From an uncultured Alphaproteobacteria bacterium (GTDB lineage Bacteria > Pseudomonadota > Alphaproteobacteria > Rs-D84), in the NCBI GenBank assembly GCA_947589625.1, contig CANQCM010000007.1, positions 1 through 18,883 on the forward strand: 18,883 bases of DNA, written 5' to 3'. The notes beneath the pieces are model-generated. The model was given only the letters and a program-made list of their open reading frames with translations. It was not told the origin of the DNA and ran no database searches. A program made the position numbers and the translations under genes. How positions within the stretch are numbered: the first letter of the stretch is position 1; each line of letters starts with the position of its first letter. Below, one piece after another: positions 1 through 6,170 of the stretch.

Positions 1-26
1 AAAGATGTATAAAAATGGGTATAAAC

Positions 27-77
27 TGGCTCGGGCAGCTGGACTCGAACCAGCGACATACGGATTAACAGTCCGTT
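27..77 (-). repeat. Island left end: displaced 3' fragment of tRNA-Asn (att site)
   Basis: These 51 bases match 13990-14040, the 3' part of the intact tRNA-Asn, from the encoded CCA through the T arm to the anticodon loop. The match stops at 77, where the sequence becomes T-rich, so no full tRNA is present. The only two differences (38 against 14001, and 54 against 14017) are the two partners of one T-stem pair, G-C here and A-T in the intact gene. This is best read as the original chromosomal 3' end, pushed away when the island inserted. Confidence 0.85.
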
Positions 78-86
78 TTTATTTTG

Positions 87-168
87 TTTAACGAATTTTA
101 ATTTAATTAAATATTCCTTGATTTTCTGCGGATTCTAGTTTAATGTGGATTTAACGAAGTTTAACGAA
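87..168 (+). repeat. Three TTTAACGAA direct repeats at island end
   Basis: TTTAACGAA occurs at 87-95, 150-158 and 160-168, just inside the left att repeat and before the GGTAGCAAA repeats. Repeated 9-mers in this place are typical of recombinase or excisionase accessory binding sites. The function is inferred from position only; the flanking sequence is AT-rich, so chance cannot be excluded. Confidence 0.4.
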
Positions 169-172
169 AATT

Positions 173-270
173 GGTAGCAAAAAACGCCGTTGGTAGCAAA
201 TAGGTAACAAAAATAGACAAACGGACGTCTCACGGACTGGGCTATTTGCAACACGGACCTTGGTAGCAAA
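173..270 (+). repeat. Integrase arm-type repeats, left end (GGTAGCAAA)
   Basis: GGTAGCAA(A) occurs at 173-181, 192-200 and 262-270, with a variant GGTAACAAA at 203-211. The spacing of the 192/203 pair (11 bp) recurs at the other island end (13924 and 13935). Identical short direct repeats inside both ends of a tRNA-integrated element are the signature of arm-type sites for the integrase N-terminal domain. No other gene explains the stretch 78-281. Binding is inferred. Confidence 0.6.
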
Positions 271-281
271 AAGAGATTGAA

Positions 282-1040
282 ATGGAAAAAGAAAATGCTG
301 TATTACCGCAGATAGTTGATAGTGTTTTGGGTGCTATGCCGGTGGTTGGTGGTGGATTACAAAACGCATACGATGCATGGCGTCAGAAAAACAGAGACAT
401 GGCCAGGGAGGTGCTGTTAACACATGTTCGCCAAGGTGATGTAGAAAAATTACATGAAGACCAATTTTTTAGTATGTTGGCTCGCTTTTCCAGGTCTGTG
501 CAAGAGGGGCTGGCCAGAAGCAATCTGGTGTTGCTTGCACGATTGATTACTGGTATTGGGCATGCCGACCAGGATAAAGGCAAGGCAGAAACGTTTAATC
601 GCTATGCGAGCATGTTGGAAAATTTGACATGGGCGGAAATTGAGTTCTTGTCCAGATGTATTCAGGCGAATAACGTTATTGCTGGGTCGGCAGAAATCAA
701 ACAAATTCTGCATCAGAAAGGATTTTTTGTTCAGAGTTTTGACACAACCGTGTCAGACAAAGGGACTGTCGCTAGACGTCAGGAAATGATGTTTGGTAAT
801 CCGTATGTACCTGTGTCACATATTTTTTCTCCATATACCATTCCGTTACCACACGCGGATTTAACTGACCCGTATGGCAATCCGGTTAATCAAGGCGATA
901 ACAAAAACGCCCTTTACAGGGTCGATATAGACATCAAATATGAATTTTCTTCAACATTCCGGGCTTTTTTACAGAAATATGGAAATCTATGGGAAGACAT
1001 AAGCAAAGAATCAGCAGATGGGGGCGCAGATGACCAATAA
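282..1040 (+). CDS. Conserved hypothetical protein next to integrase
   Basis: The product is 252 aa, with no clear signal peptide or membrane segment. The N-terminal third is a short hydrophobic/glycine-rich stretch (about residues 7-28, with a PVVGGG motif) followed by charged helical sequence. The middle (about 60-140) is helical, with a NLVLLARLITG segment. The C-terminal part (about 195-240) looks strand-rich and ends acidic. I recognise the general look of proteins often found beside integrases on proteobacterial islands, but I cannot assign a function. The start is ATG at 282 after a weak AGAG purine stretch. The 3' end overlaps the start of the integrase gene by 11 nt (or 23 nt if the upstream ATG is used), which implies translational coupling. 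It may be island maintenance or cargo; a distant relation to Abi-alpha (DUF4393) proteins is only a guess. Confidence 0.75.
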   Translation: MEKENAVLPQIVDSVLGAMPVVGGGLQNAYDAWRQKNRDMAREVLLTHVRQGDVEKLHEDQFFSMLARFSRSVQEGLARSNLVLLARLITGIGHADQDKGKAETFNRYASMLENLTWAEIEFLSRCIQANNVIAGSAEIKQILHQKGFFVQSFDTTVSDKGTVARRQEMMFGNPYVPVSHIFSPYTIPLPHADLTDPYGNPVNQGDNKNALYRVDIDIKYEFSSTFRAFLQKYGNLWEDISKESADGGADDQ

Positions 1041-2206
1041 CCATATAAATTTTACAGAAAAAACGCTGGCTGAATTGCCAATTCCGACCGACAAGCGCCC
1101 AATGACGTATTATGACAATGGGCAACCGGGTTTGTGCATCATTGTGACCTATGGCGGGACAAAAACGTATTATTTCTATACCAAGTTCCTGGGGGTGCCA
1201 AAGCGTGTAAAAATTGGGCGCGTTGGCGTCACAAAACTGGTCGAAGCCCGAATGAAAGCACGTGAATTGCGGACCATTGCCGACCACGGAACAGACCCTT
1301 GGCCAAGAACGCAACGAAGCCCTGCGTGATATGACACTAAAACAGTTCTTTGATACTCAGTATTACCCACGGCACGTTTTGGTGTATACAAAGCAAAAAT
1401 CACAGGCCAAGGTTGAATCAATGTTTCGCAATTACCTGCCCGAATTGCACAACCGTAAAATGATAAGCATAACACGCATTGACCTGGAACGGATACATTC
1501 GGGGTTGCGCAACAAGATAAGTTTATACACCGCCAACCGAACCCTGGGGCTGTTAAAACACATGTATAACAAGGCCATAGAATGGGGATATCCGGCACAT
1601 CATGGTAATCCTGCAGTCGGGATAAAAATGTTTCGTGAAAAGTCCCGTGAACGTTTCCTGCAACCGGATGAAATAACACGTTTCTTTGCCGCACTGGCCG
1701 AAGAGCCGAACGAGGCGTTTAAAAACTATGTGTTGTTATCGCTGTTTATTGGTCAGCGTCGGCAAAATATGCTGTCTATGCGCTGGTCAAAGGTTGATTT
1801 GAATCTAGGATTTGTGCTGTTCCCGGATTCTAAAAATGGTGACCCGCAACGCATCCCATTAATATCGCAGGCACTTGAAATATTGCAAGATATGCGCACA
1901 CGTGCAACCGATGACTGGGTGTTTTCAAGTCGTGCCGGCAGCAAAAGCGGTCATGTCGAGGACTTTCACCGTCCCTGGTATGCATTGTTAAAACGTGCGA
2001 ATATCGAAGACTTGCGGTTCCATGACCTGCGTCGTACATTCGGCAGTTACCAGGCCATAACCGGTGCCAGTTTACATATTGTGGGCAAGGCGCTGGGCGA
2101 CAAAACCAGCGCAGCAACCCAGGTATATGCCCGTTTAACAATGGACCCTGTGCGTGATTCTATCCAACGTGCCGCCGATAAAATGTTGGAATTTGTGGGC
2201 AAGTAG
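1030..2206 (+). pseudogene. int: Tyrosine recombinase/integrase (P4-like), +1 frameshift
   Basis: This is a site-specific recombinase that would insert and excise the island at tRNA-Asn. The N-terminal part has the DUF4102 arm-binding look (about residues 1-85: 'YYDNGQPGL', 'KIGRVG'). The C-terminal part is the catalytic domain with GQRR (first Arg), a SKNG strand lysine, HDLRRT (His-x-x-Arg) and the nucleophile in QVYARL. The reading frame breaks near 1296-1302. Removing one T of the TT at 1299-1300 joins '..HGTDP' to 'GQERNEAL..' and gives a protein of about 391 aa, normal for the family. The motif that usually reads LGHK before the tyrosine reads LGDK here, so a catalytic-site histidine appears replaced. 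The start at 1030 follows a G-rich ribosome site; ATG 1018 is the alternative. It is either a decayed gene or a one-base sequencing error; the D substitution would remain in either case. Confidence 0.85.
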
Positions 2207-2275
2207 CTGTTTATTTTTTTGTCTGGTAAAAAATAACTATATTTTGTAGACTTTGGTTATGTTAAGGGGTGTGTG

Positions 2276-2653
2276 ATGAATTTTTATAAAATATTTCTTT
2301 TTGTGATGTGTGTTTTGCCAACTGTTTGCATGGGAAGTGTTTCTTGTTATGAACTTGGGGGCACAACGTATTGTAGCGGCTCTGATTCAGATGGAAATTA
2401 TATTAGCACATCATCATATACCTTGGGTGGTACCACATACACGACTGGTAGCATAGGCGATGATAGAATTAGCACATCGTCATATTAATTAGGTGGAACT
2501 GCATACACAACTGGTAGCATAGGCGACGACAGAATTAACACATCGTCGTATGAGTTGGGCGGGACAGTATACACAACTGGTAGCATAGGCGATGATAGAG
2601 TTAACACATCATCATACGAATTGGGCGAAACCACATATTATAATTTTTACTAG
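2276..2653 (+). pseudogene. Small secreted tandem-repeat protein with internal stop
   Basis: The first residues form a good signal peptide (MNFYKIFLFVMCVLPTVCMG), followed by 'SCYELGGTTYC' and then 22-aa repeats containing YxLGGTxYTTGSIGDDRI. An in-frame TAA at 2486-2488 stands where the other repeats have GAA or GAG (Glu) at the same place. Past it the frame stays open through two more repeats to TAG at 2651-2653. A single G-to-T change therefore explains the break, and the intact protein would have 125 aa. AAGGGG at 2264-2269 is a good ribosome site for ATG 2276. The truncated 70-aa product could still be exported. The function is unknown; glycine/tyrosine-rich repeats suggest a small surface or secreted protein. 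It lies directly after the integrase, outside any operon. Confidence 0.7.
2405..2640 (+). repeat. 66-bp in-frame tandem repeats
   Basis: Three full 66-bp units (2405-2470, 2471-2536, 2537-2602) and a partial fourth (2603-2640) encode the 22-aa repeats of the preceding gene. Differences between units fall largely at third codon positions, so selection on the protein probably acted before the internal stop arose. Confidence 0.85.
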
Positions 2654-2751
2654 TGGGATTTATGAATATCCACAGAACAACATGTAAAAATGTTTCATTA
2701 CACATTTGTACAACGCATGTGGTATCCTGTTATATATGTGTGGAATTAATT

Positions 2752-2814
2752 GACTCTGTGCGTTATTCTATCCAACGCACCGCCGATAAGATGCTGGAAT
2801 TTGTAGATATTTGA
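2752..2814 (+). pseudogene. Vestige of a second integrase C-terminus
   Basis: This 63-nt stretch reads DSVRYSIQRTADKMLEFVDI then TGA. It matches the last 21 codons of the island integrase (2144-2206, 'DPVRDSIQRAADKML..') in length, frame and most bases. Homology does not continue upstream of the GAC at 2752. It is the leftover tail of another integrase of the same family, so a related element probably once ended or recombined here. Confidence 0.75.
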
Positions 2815-2835
2815 TGTGTTGAATTTTCGATAATC

Positions 2836-2910
2836 TAAAGTGTTACTTTAAATCCGCCAGAAATTATTTGACATTGGGTCTGACTTTTGATATTCTAAAG
2901 TATAACTTTA
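2836..2910. promoter_or_regulatory. Duplicated palindromic operator before the ATPase gene
   Basis: Two perfect 6-3-6 palindromes TAAAGT-N3-ACTTTA lie at 2836-2850 and 2896-2910, exactly 60 bp apart. Each is embedded in a longer direct repeat of about 37 bp (2824-2860 and 2884-2920) ending in AAATCCGCCAG. The second overlaps the end of the -10 box of the promoter at 2868-2896. This is the geometry of a repressor operator with tandem sites. The binding protein is not identified; possibly the ATPase itself or an HTH regulator elsewhere. Confidence 0.6.
2868..2896 (+). promoter_or_regulatory. Sigma70-type promoter for the DUF4143 ATPase gene
   Basis: TTGACA (2868-2873), a 17-bp spacer and TATTCT (2891-2896) lead into the gene at 2929, with AGAGG at 2919-2923 as the ribosome site. 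The palindrome starting at 2896 would place a bound repressor on the -10/start region. Confidence 0.65.
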
Positions 2911-2928
2911 AATCCGCCAGAGGATGCT

Positions 2929-4155
2929 ATGGCATACATAAATAGAACTTTGGAACAGAGTATAGAAAAAATCAGCAACTTTTTCCCTGTGATTATGGTC
3001 ACGGGACCACGTCAAGTTGGCAAGACAACGGTTTTGCAAAATGTTGCAAATACGCCTGCAACCTATGTTTCGTTGGATACGTTGGCGAACAGAAATCTGG
3101 CCCAAACGGAACCAGAACTGTTTTTGCAACGTTTCCCGGCCCCTGTTTTGATTGACGAAGTTCAATATGCACCACAATTGTTTCCATATATCAAGGCGAT
3201 TGTAGACCAAGAAAACAAGCCTGGTATGTACTGGTTGACCGGTTCGCAACAATTCCATTTGATGAAAAATGTATCAGAAAGTTTGGCGGGGCGTGTCGGT
3301 ATACTGCATCTGGACGGATTTTCCCAAGATGAAAAGAATAATAATCCAATGGCACAACCGTTCTTGCCAACAATGGAATATATTGAAGCCAAGGCAAAAA
3401 TATCCCAGCCAATGGACATCAATCGTGTGTATGATGTGATATGGCATGGCTCGTATCCGAAAATGCACGGTGCGCCAGACGACATGTGGAATACGTTTTA
3501 TGAATCATATCTGCAGACCTATATCGAACGCGATGTTAAAAGTTTTGGTGCGGTTGGGGATACTATGGCATTTGTGTCGTTTATGCGTGTCTTGGCGGCT
3601 AGAACAGGCCAAGAAATGAATTACAGTGACATTGCCCGTGATATTGGTGTAACTGCCCCAACGATTAAATCATGGCTGTCTGTATTGGAAGCGTCGGGCT
3701 TGGTGTTCTTGTTGCGTCCGTATTACAGCAACGTTACCAAACGCATTATCAAAGCTCCAAAGGTATATTTCGTTGATACAGGGCTGGCCGCATTCTTGAC
3801 TGGGTGGAACACACCGGAAACACTTGCAAATGGGGCTATGGCGGGTAGCATATTTGAAACCTATGTTGTATCCGAAATAATTAAAAGCTATTGGTACAAC
3901 GGTCGCAGTCCGAACATATATTACTATCGTGATAATCATGGTGCGGAAATCGATGTTTTGATTGAAGAAAACGGTAAATTGTATCCTGTGGAAATCAAAC
4001 GAACAACGACACCGAATGTGGGCGACATAAAAAATTTTAAGGTCATAGAAGATGTCCTGCACGCCCAACGTGGTCCAGGTGCGGTTGTTTGTAATGCGCA
4101 AACTCACCTGCCATTAACGGCCGATGTAAACGTCATCCCCGTGGCATATTTGTAA
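2929..4155 (+). CDS. AAA ATPase with C-terminal DUF4143 domain
   Basis: The product is 408 aa, the usual length of this family. The N-terminal AAA_14-type ATPase has Walker A GPRQVGKTT (residues 26-34), Walker B VLIDEVQ (73-79) and an LTGSQQF sensor segment (103-109). A winged-helix-like stretch follows (about 230-262, 'YSDIARDIGVTAPTIKSWL'). The C-terminal DUF4143 domain has a nuclease-like core, with AEID (339-342) and YPVEIKRT (352-359) matching the D/E-x-K arrangement. These proteins are frequent on bacterial islands; their cellular role is not established, and suggestions include nucleic-acid processing or toxin control. The gene stands alone with its own promoter and tandem operator, so it looks autoregulated. 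It converges on the Panacea gene with 69 bp between them. The family call is firm; the function is open. Confidence 0.92.
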   Translation: MAYINRTLEQSIEKISNFFPVIMVTGPRQVGKTTVLQNVANTPATYVSLDTLANRNLAQTEPELFLQRFPAPVLIDEVQYAPQLFPYIKAIVDQENKPGMYWLTGSQQFHLMKNVSESLAGRVGILHLDGFSQDEKNNNPMAQPFLPTMEYIEAKAKISQPMDINRVYDVIWHGSYPKMHGAPDDMWNTFYESYLQTYIERDVKSFGAVGDTMAFVSFMRVLAARTGQEMNYSDIARDIGVTAPTIKSWLSVLEASGLVFLLRPYYSNVTKRIIKAPKVYFVDTGLAAFLTGWNTPETLANGAMAGSIFETYVVSEIIKSYWYNGRSPNIYYYRDNHGAEIDVLIEENGKLYPVEIKRTTTPNVGDIKNFKVIEDVLHAQRGPGAVVCNAQTHLPLTADVNVIPVAYL

Positions 4156-4224
4156 AAAACAGAATGTATATAACAGGTGTCGCACCAGATTTTGCACAAG
4201 TAACACCAAACAAATCTTGACCGA

Positions 4225-4695
4225 TTAATGAGACAAAATCGCTAAACGTTCTTCTTTTTTTTGTTGCAGGTCCAGGTATGTGTACCTTGATGATGTTTTT
4301 ATCGGATATGTGGAATATACAAAATCAATAAATTGACTAAAATTCAGTTTTTTTGTTAATTCAATAACTTTTAGTATCGCCGAACGTTCGCTTTCTTTTA
4401 GCAGCCCATATTTGTAATCAGTGTTTTTAACGTCTGTTATATACAAACATGATGCGTTTGTTTTTTTTACAAAAAAATCATCAACGGCATTATCTCTGAC
4501 ATCATCAACATATGGACCGTAATTATGAAAATACCATTTGATGCCAGAAATGCTATTGGCGGTATCAGTCATTAGAACATGACGCCAATCAGACAAATAC
4601 ACGATTTTTGTAAGTCTTGCATTTGACAGCTCGTAGCGATGTTCAGTTGGGTAATTAGATATGATAAAATGTATAATTTCTTGTAATTTATTCAT
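4225..4695 (-). CDS. Panacea-domain (DUF4065/SocA-like) protein, putative antitoxin
   Basis: The product is 156 aa. The conserved core is 'RLTKIVYLSDWRHVL' (about residues 28-42) and 'IKWYFHNYGPYVDDV' (about 53-67), the pattern of the Panacea domain (DUF4065, SocA/GepA-like). This domain is known to neutralise many unrelated toxins as the antitoxin half of PanAT pairs. The start ATG (4695) overlaps the 3' end of the upstream two-TM GAF-like gene by 8 nt, so the pair is translationally coupled, with the putative effector first. No separate promoter is visible. The C-terminal part (about 100-150) is helical and charged. Antitoxin function for the neighbour is inferred from family and layout; the domain call itself is good. 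Confidence 0.8.
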   Translation of the reverse strand: MNKLQEIIHFIISNYPTEHRYELSNARLTKIVYLSDWRHVLMTDTANSISGIKWYFHNYGPYVDDVRDNAVDDFFVKKTNASCLYITDVKNTDYKYGLLKESERSAILKVIELTKKLNFSQFIDFVYSTYPIKTSSRYTYLDLQQKKEERLAILSH

Positions 4696-5545
4696 TTTCC
4701 AACCCCTCGACTTCTTTCATTATTTTAACATATTTATAATACAATTTGAATTCCTTTGAAAATAATTTACATATCGTACGACATTTGCGTTGAATGCAGA
4801 ACTTTTGAATTCGTTTAGATTTTAGGCGTTTTTTTAAATTAGGATTCATTGTTTCGAAAACAAGAACCCCGATTTTCTCGTTGTCACATAAAAATTGTTC
4901 GGCATAATATATCTTTGATTTCATCTTGACGTCATATAATTTATTCTTGTCCATATGCGGATAACAAGCTCTGTTTGCCTTAACCCATTGAGATGACGAT
5001 TCTGCCGAGGAGAAATCGTGGTACAGGGTTCTGTTTTTTGTAAAACAAGTGCCAATTATATCGCCATCTGGTAAGAAAGGCAGACTTTTGGGGTCTGCAT
5101 TTTTTTGAATTTCATTGTCAGAAAAACGAAAAAAACGCAGAAAAGAATTACTTGTATCCTGGATGTAAATGGTTATTCTCTCGTTTGCCTCATTCCTTGA
5201 AAAGAGATTTGATAATTTTACTATCTCGTGACACTTGTGATACAGGTGTTTTTGTATAAGGGCTTTAAGCGGTTCTTGGTCATAGTGTTTGTCAAATTGC
5301 GCGACCCACTTTGGAACTGGGTCTGAAAACATTGCTTTGACTAACCATAGTGCGGTAAAAAATATGCATATTGGCTTTAGAATGCTCAAAACATTTATAC
5401 CGTGAATAACATGGCCATCTGGATATATTGTGATATATGTTAGTATGATAGTGACCGCAAATGGTGTAAAAAAGAAAAAGTGCCCACTGGTAGCCCAGTT
5501 AAGTTTAATATTCTGCACAAGATTTACAATTCGCAATCGCAACAT
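4688..5545 (-). CDS. Two-TM protein with GAF-like domain, putative membrane effector
   Basis: The product is 285 aa. Two hydrophobic helices at about residues 22-41 and 50-73 are followed by a soluble part. The soluble part has a GAF-like pattern: 'ERITIYIQD' (122-130), 'FFRFSDN' (138-144), 'DGDIIGTCFTKNRTL' (160-174) and 'KIGVLVFETMNP' (224-235). It ends in a basic helix rich in Lys/Arg (about 238-270). GAF domains bind small ligands, so a membrane protein that senses a cytosolic signal is a reasonable reading. The downstream gene, overlapping by 8 nt, is a Panacea-domain putative antitoxin, which makes this the likely toxin or effector. I know no characterised toxin of exactly this type. 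The start ATG 5545 has only a weak ribosome site (GATAAG); upstream is AT-rich with possible but weak promoter elements. Confidence 0.7.
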   Translation of the reverse strand: MLRLRIVNLVQNIKLNWATSGHFFFFTPFAVTIILTYITIYPDGHVIHGINVLSILKPICIFFTALWLVKAMFSDPVPKWVAQFDKHYDQEPLKALIQKHLYHKCHEIVKLSNLFSRNEANERITIYIQDTSNSFLRFFRFSDNEIQKNADPKSLPFLPDGDIIGTCFTKNRTLYHDFSSAESSSQWVKANRACYPHMDKNKLYDVKMKSKIYYAEQFLCDNEKIGVLVFETMNPNLKKRLKSKRIQKFCIQRKCRTICKLFSKEFKLYYKYVKIMKEVEGLENE

Positions 5546-5696
5546 TTTACTTATCTTTGTTGCGTATAATTAATATAATTTACAACAAAAATCAACAAAA
5601 AACATATAAATACAGTGTATATAATTATAACACAAAACGCCAAAAAAATCAAGGCATAAAACATGTTCGATTTGTTTTGAAATTGCTTATGCAAAC

Positions 5697-5719
5697 AAAA
5701 AATGGGGCAAATTGCCCCA
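5697..5719 (-). terminator. Rho-independent terminator of the hsd operon
   Basis: Read on the minus strand: TGGGGC, five-base loop, GCCCCA, then TTTTTT. It lies 15 nt after the stop of the NTF2-like gene and closes the hsdM-S-R operon. The rest of 5546-5733 holds no convincing gene; it is the AT-rich upstream region of the two-TM GAF-like gene. Confidence 0.8.
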
Positions 5720-5733
5720 GCGCAGTTTCAGGG

Positions 5734-6150
5734 TTATAATGATTTTAAGAACTTATCGAAATCCGCCTTGTTTTTATATCCCAGGCGATAAAATGAAGAC
5801 GGCATCATGGCTAAGGATTTTATTTTGCCATCTATATCAGCTGTTACATCAAAGCACCCAAATCCGCCCTCGGGGGTTTTAGAACCAATCAATAAAAATG
5901 GTTTGCCAGTCCCCTGTTCAAACATCATAAAAAAATTGTTGATGGTATTCAGTTTTTTCATGGTCGCCAGTTTACCGATGATATAGTCACTGTATTCCTC
6001 CTTGGTCAAGTCTGGTGCTGTAACCCAAAATGAAGAGAAGCCAAAATCGTCCGACAAGAATGGCAAAATATATTTTGCATCATATTCGGTGTATGCTCTG
6101 GCTAAGTTTTTTAAAAACGATTCTTCATTTTTATATGCGTTATCAGACAT
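5734..6150 (-). CDS. NTF2-like (SnoaL fold) small protein after hsdR
   Basis: The product is 138 aa, with an N-terminal helix 'FLKNLARAYTEYDAKYILPFLSDDF' (written here in part: residues about 12-36). This is typical of NTF2-like proteins of the kind that hold a small ligand in a cone-shaped pocket, and is followed by strand-rich sequence with 'GYKNKADFDKFL' at the end. It starts 20 nt after the hsdR stop with AAGGGG as ribosome site, so it is the last gene of the restriction-modification operon and precedes its terminator. It has no catalytic motif that I can name. It may be an unrelated passenger or a modulator of the RM system; only its operon position supports the second idea. Confidence 0.7.
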   Translation of the reverse strand: MSDNAYKNEESFLKNLARAYTEYDAKYILPFLSDDFGFSSFWVTAPDLTKEEYSDYIIGKLATMKKLNTINNFFMMFEQGTGKPFLLIGSKTPEGGFGCFDVTADIDGKIKSLAMMPSSFYRLGYKNKADFDKFLKSL

Positions 6151-6170
6151 GCGTGCCCCTTTTTTATAAT

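Noticed and set aside
2405..2640. Regular direct repeats that might be taken for a CRISPR array
   Set aside because: Units are contiguous, have no unique spacers, and encode in-frame protein repeats.
4173..4187. Short GGTG-TCG-CACC hairpin between convergent genes as a terminator
   Set aside because: The stem is only four to five bases and no T tract follows.
5557..5739. 60-codon open frame on the plus strand
   Set aside because: Low-complexity AT-rich composition, no ribosome site, and it runs over the terminator of the opposite strand.
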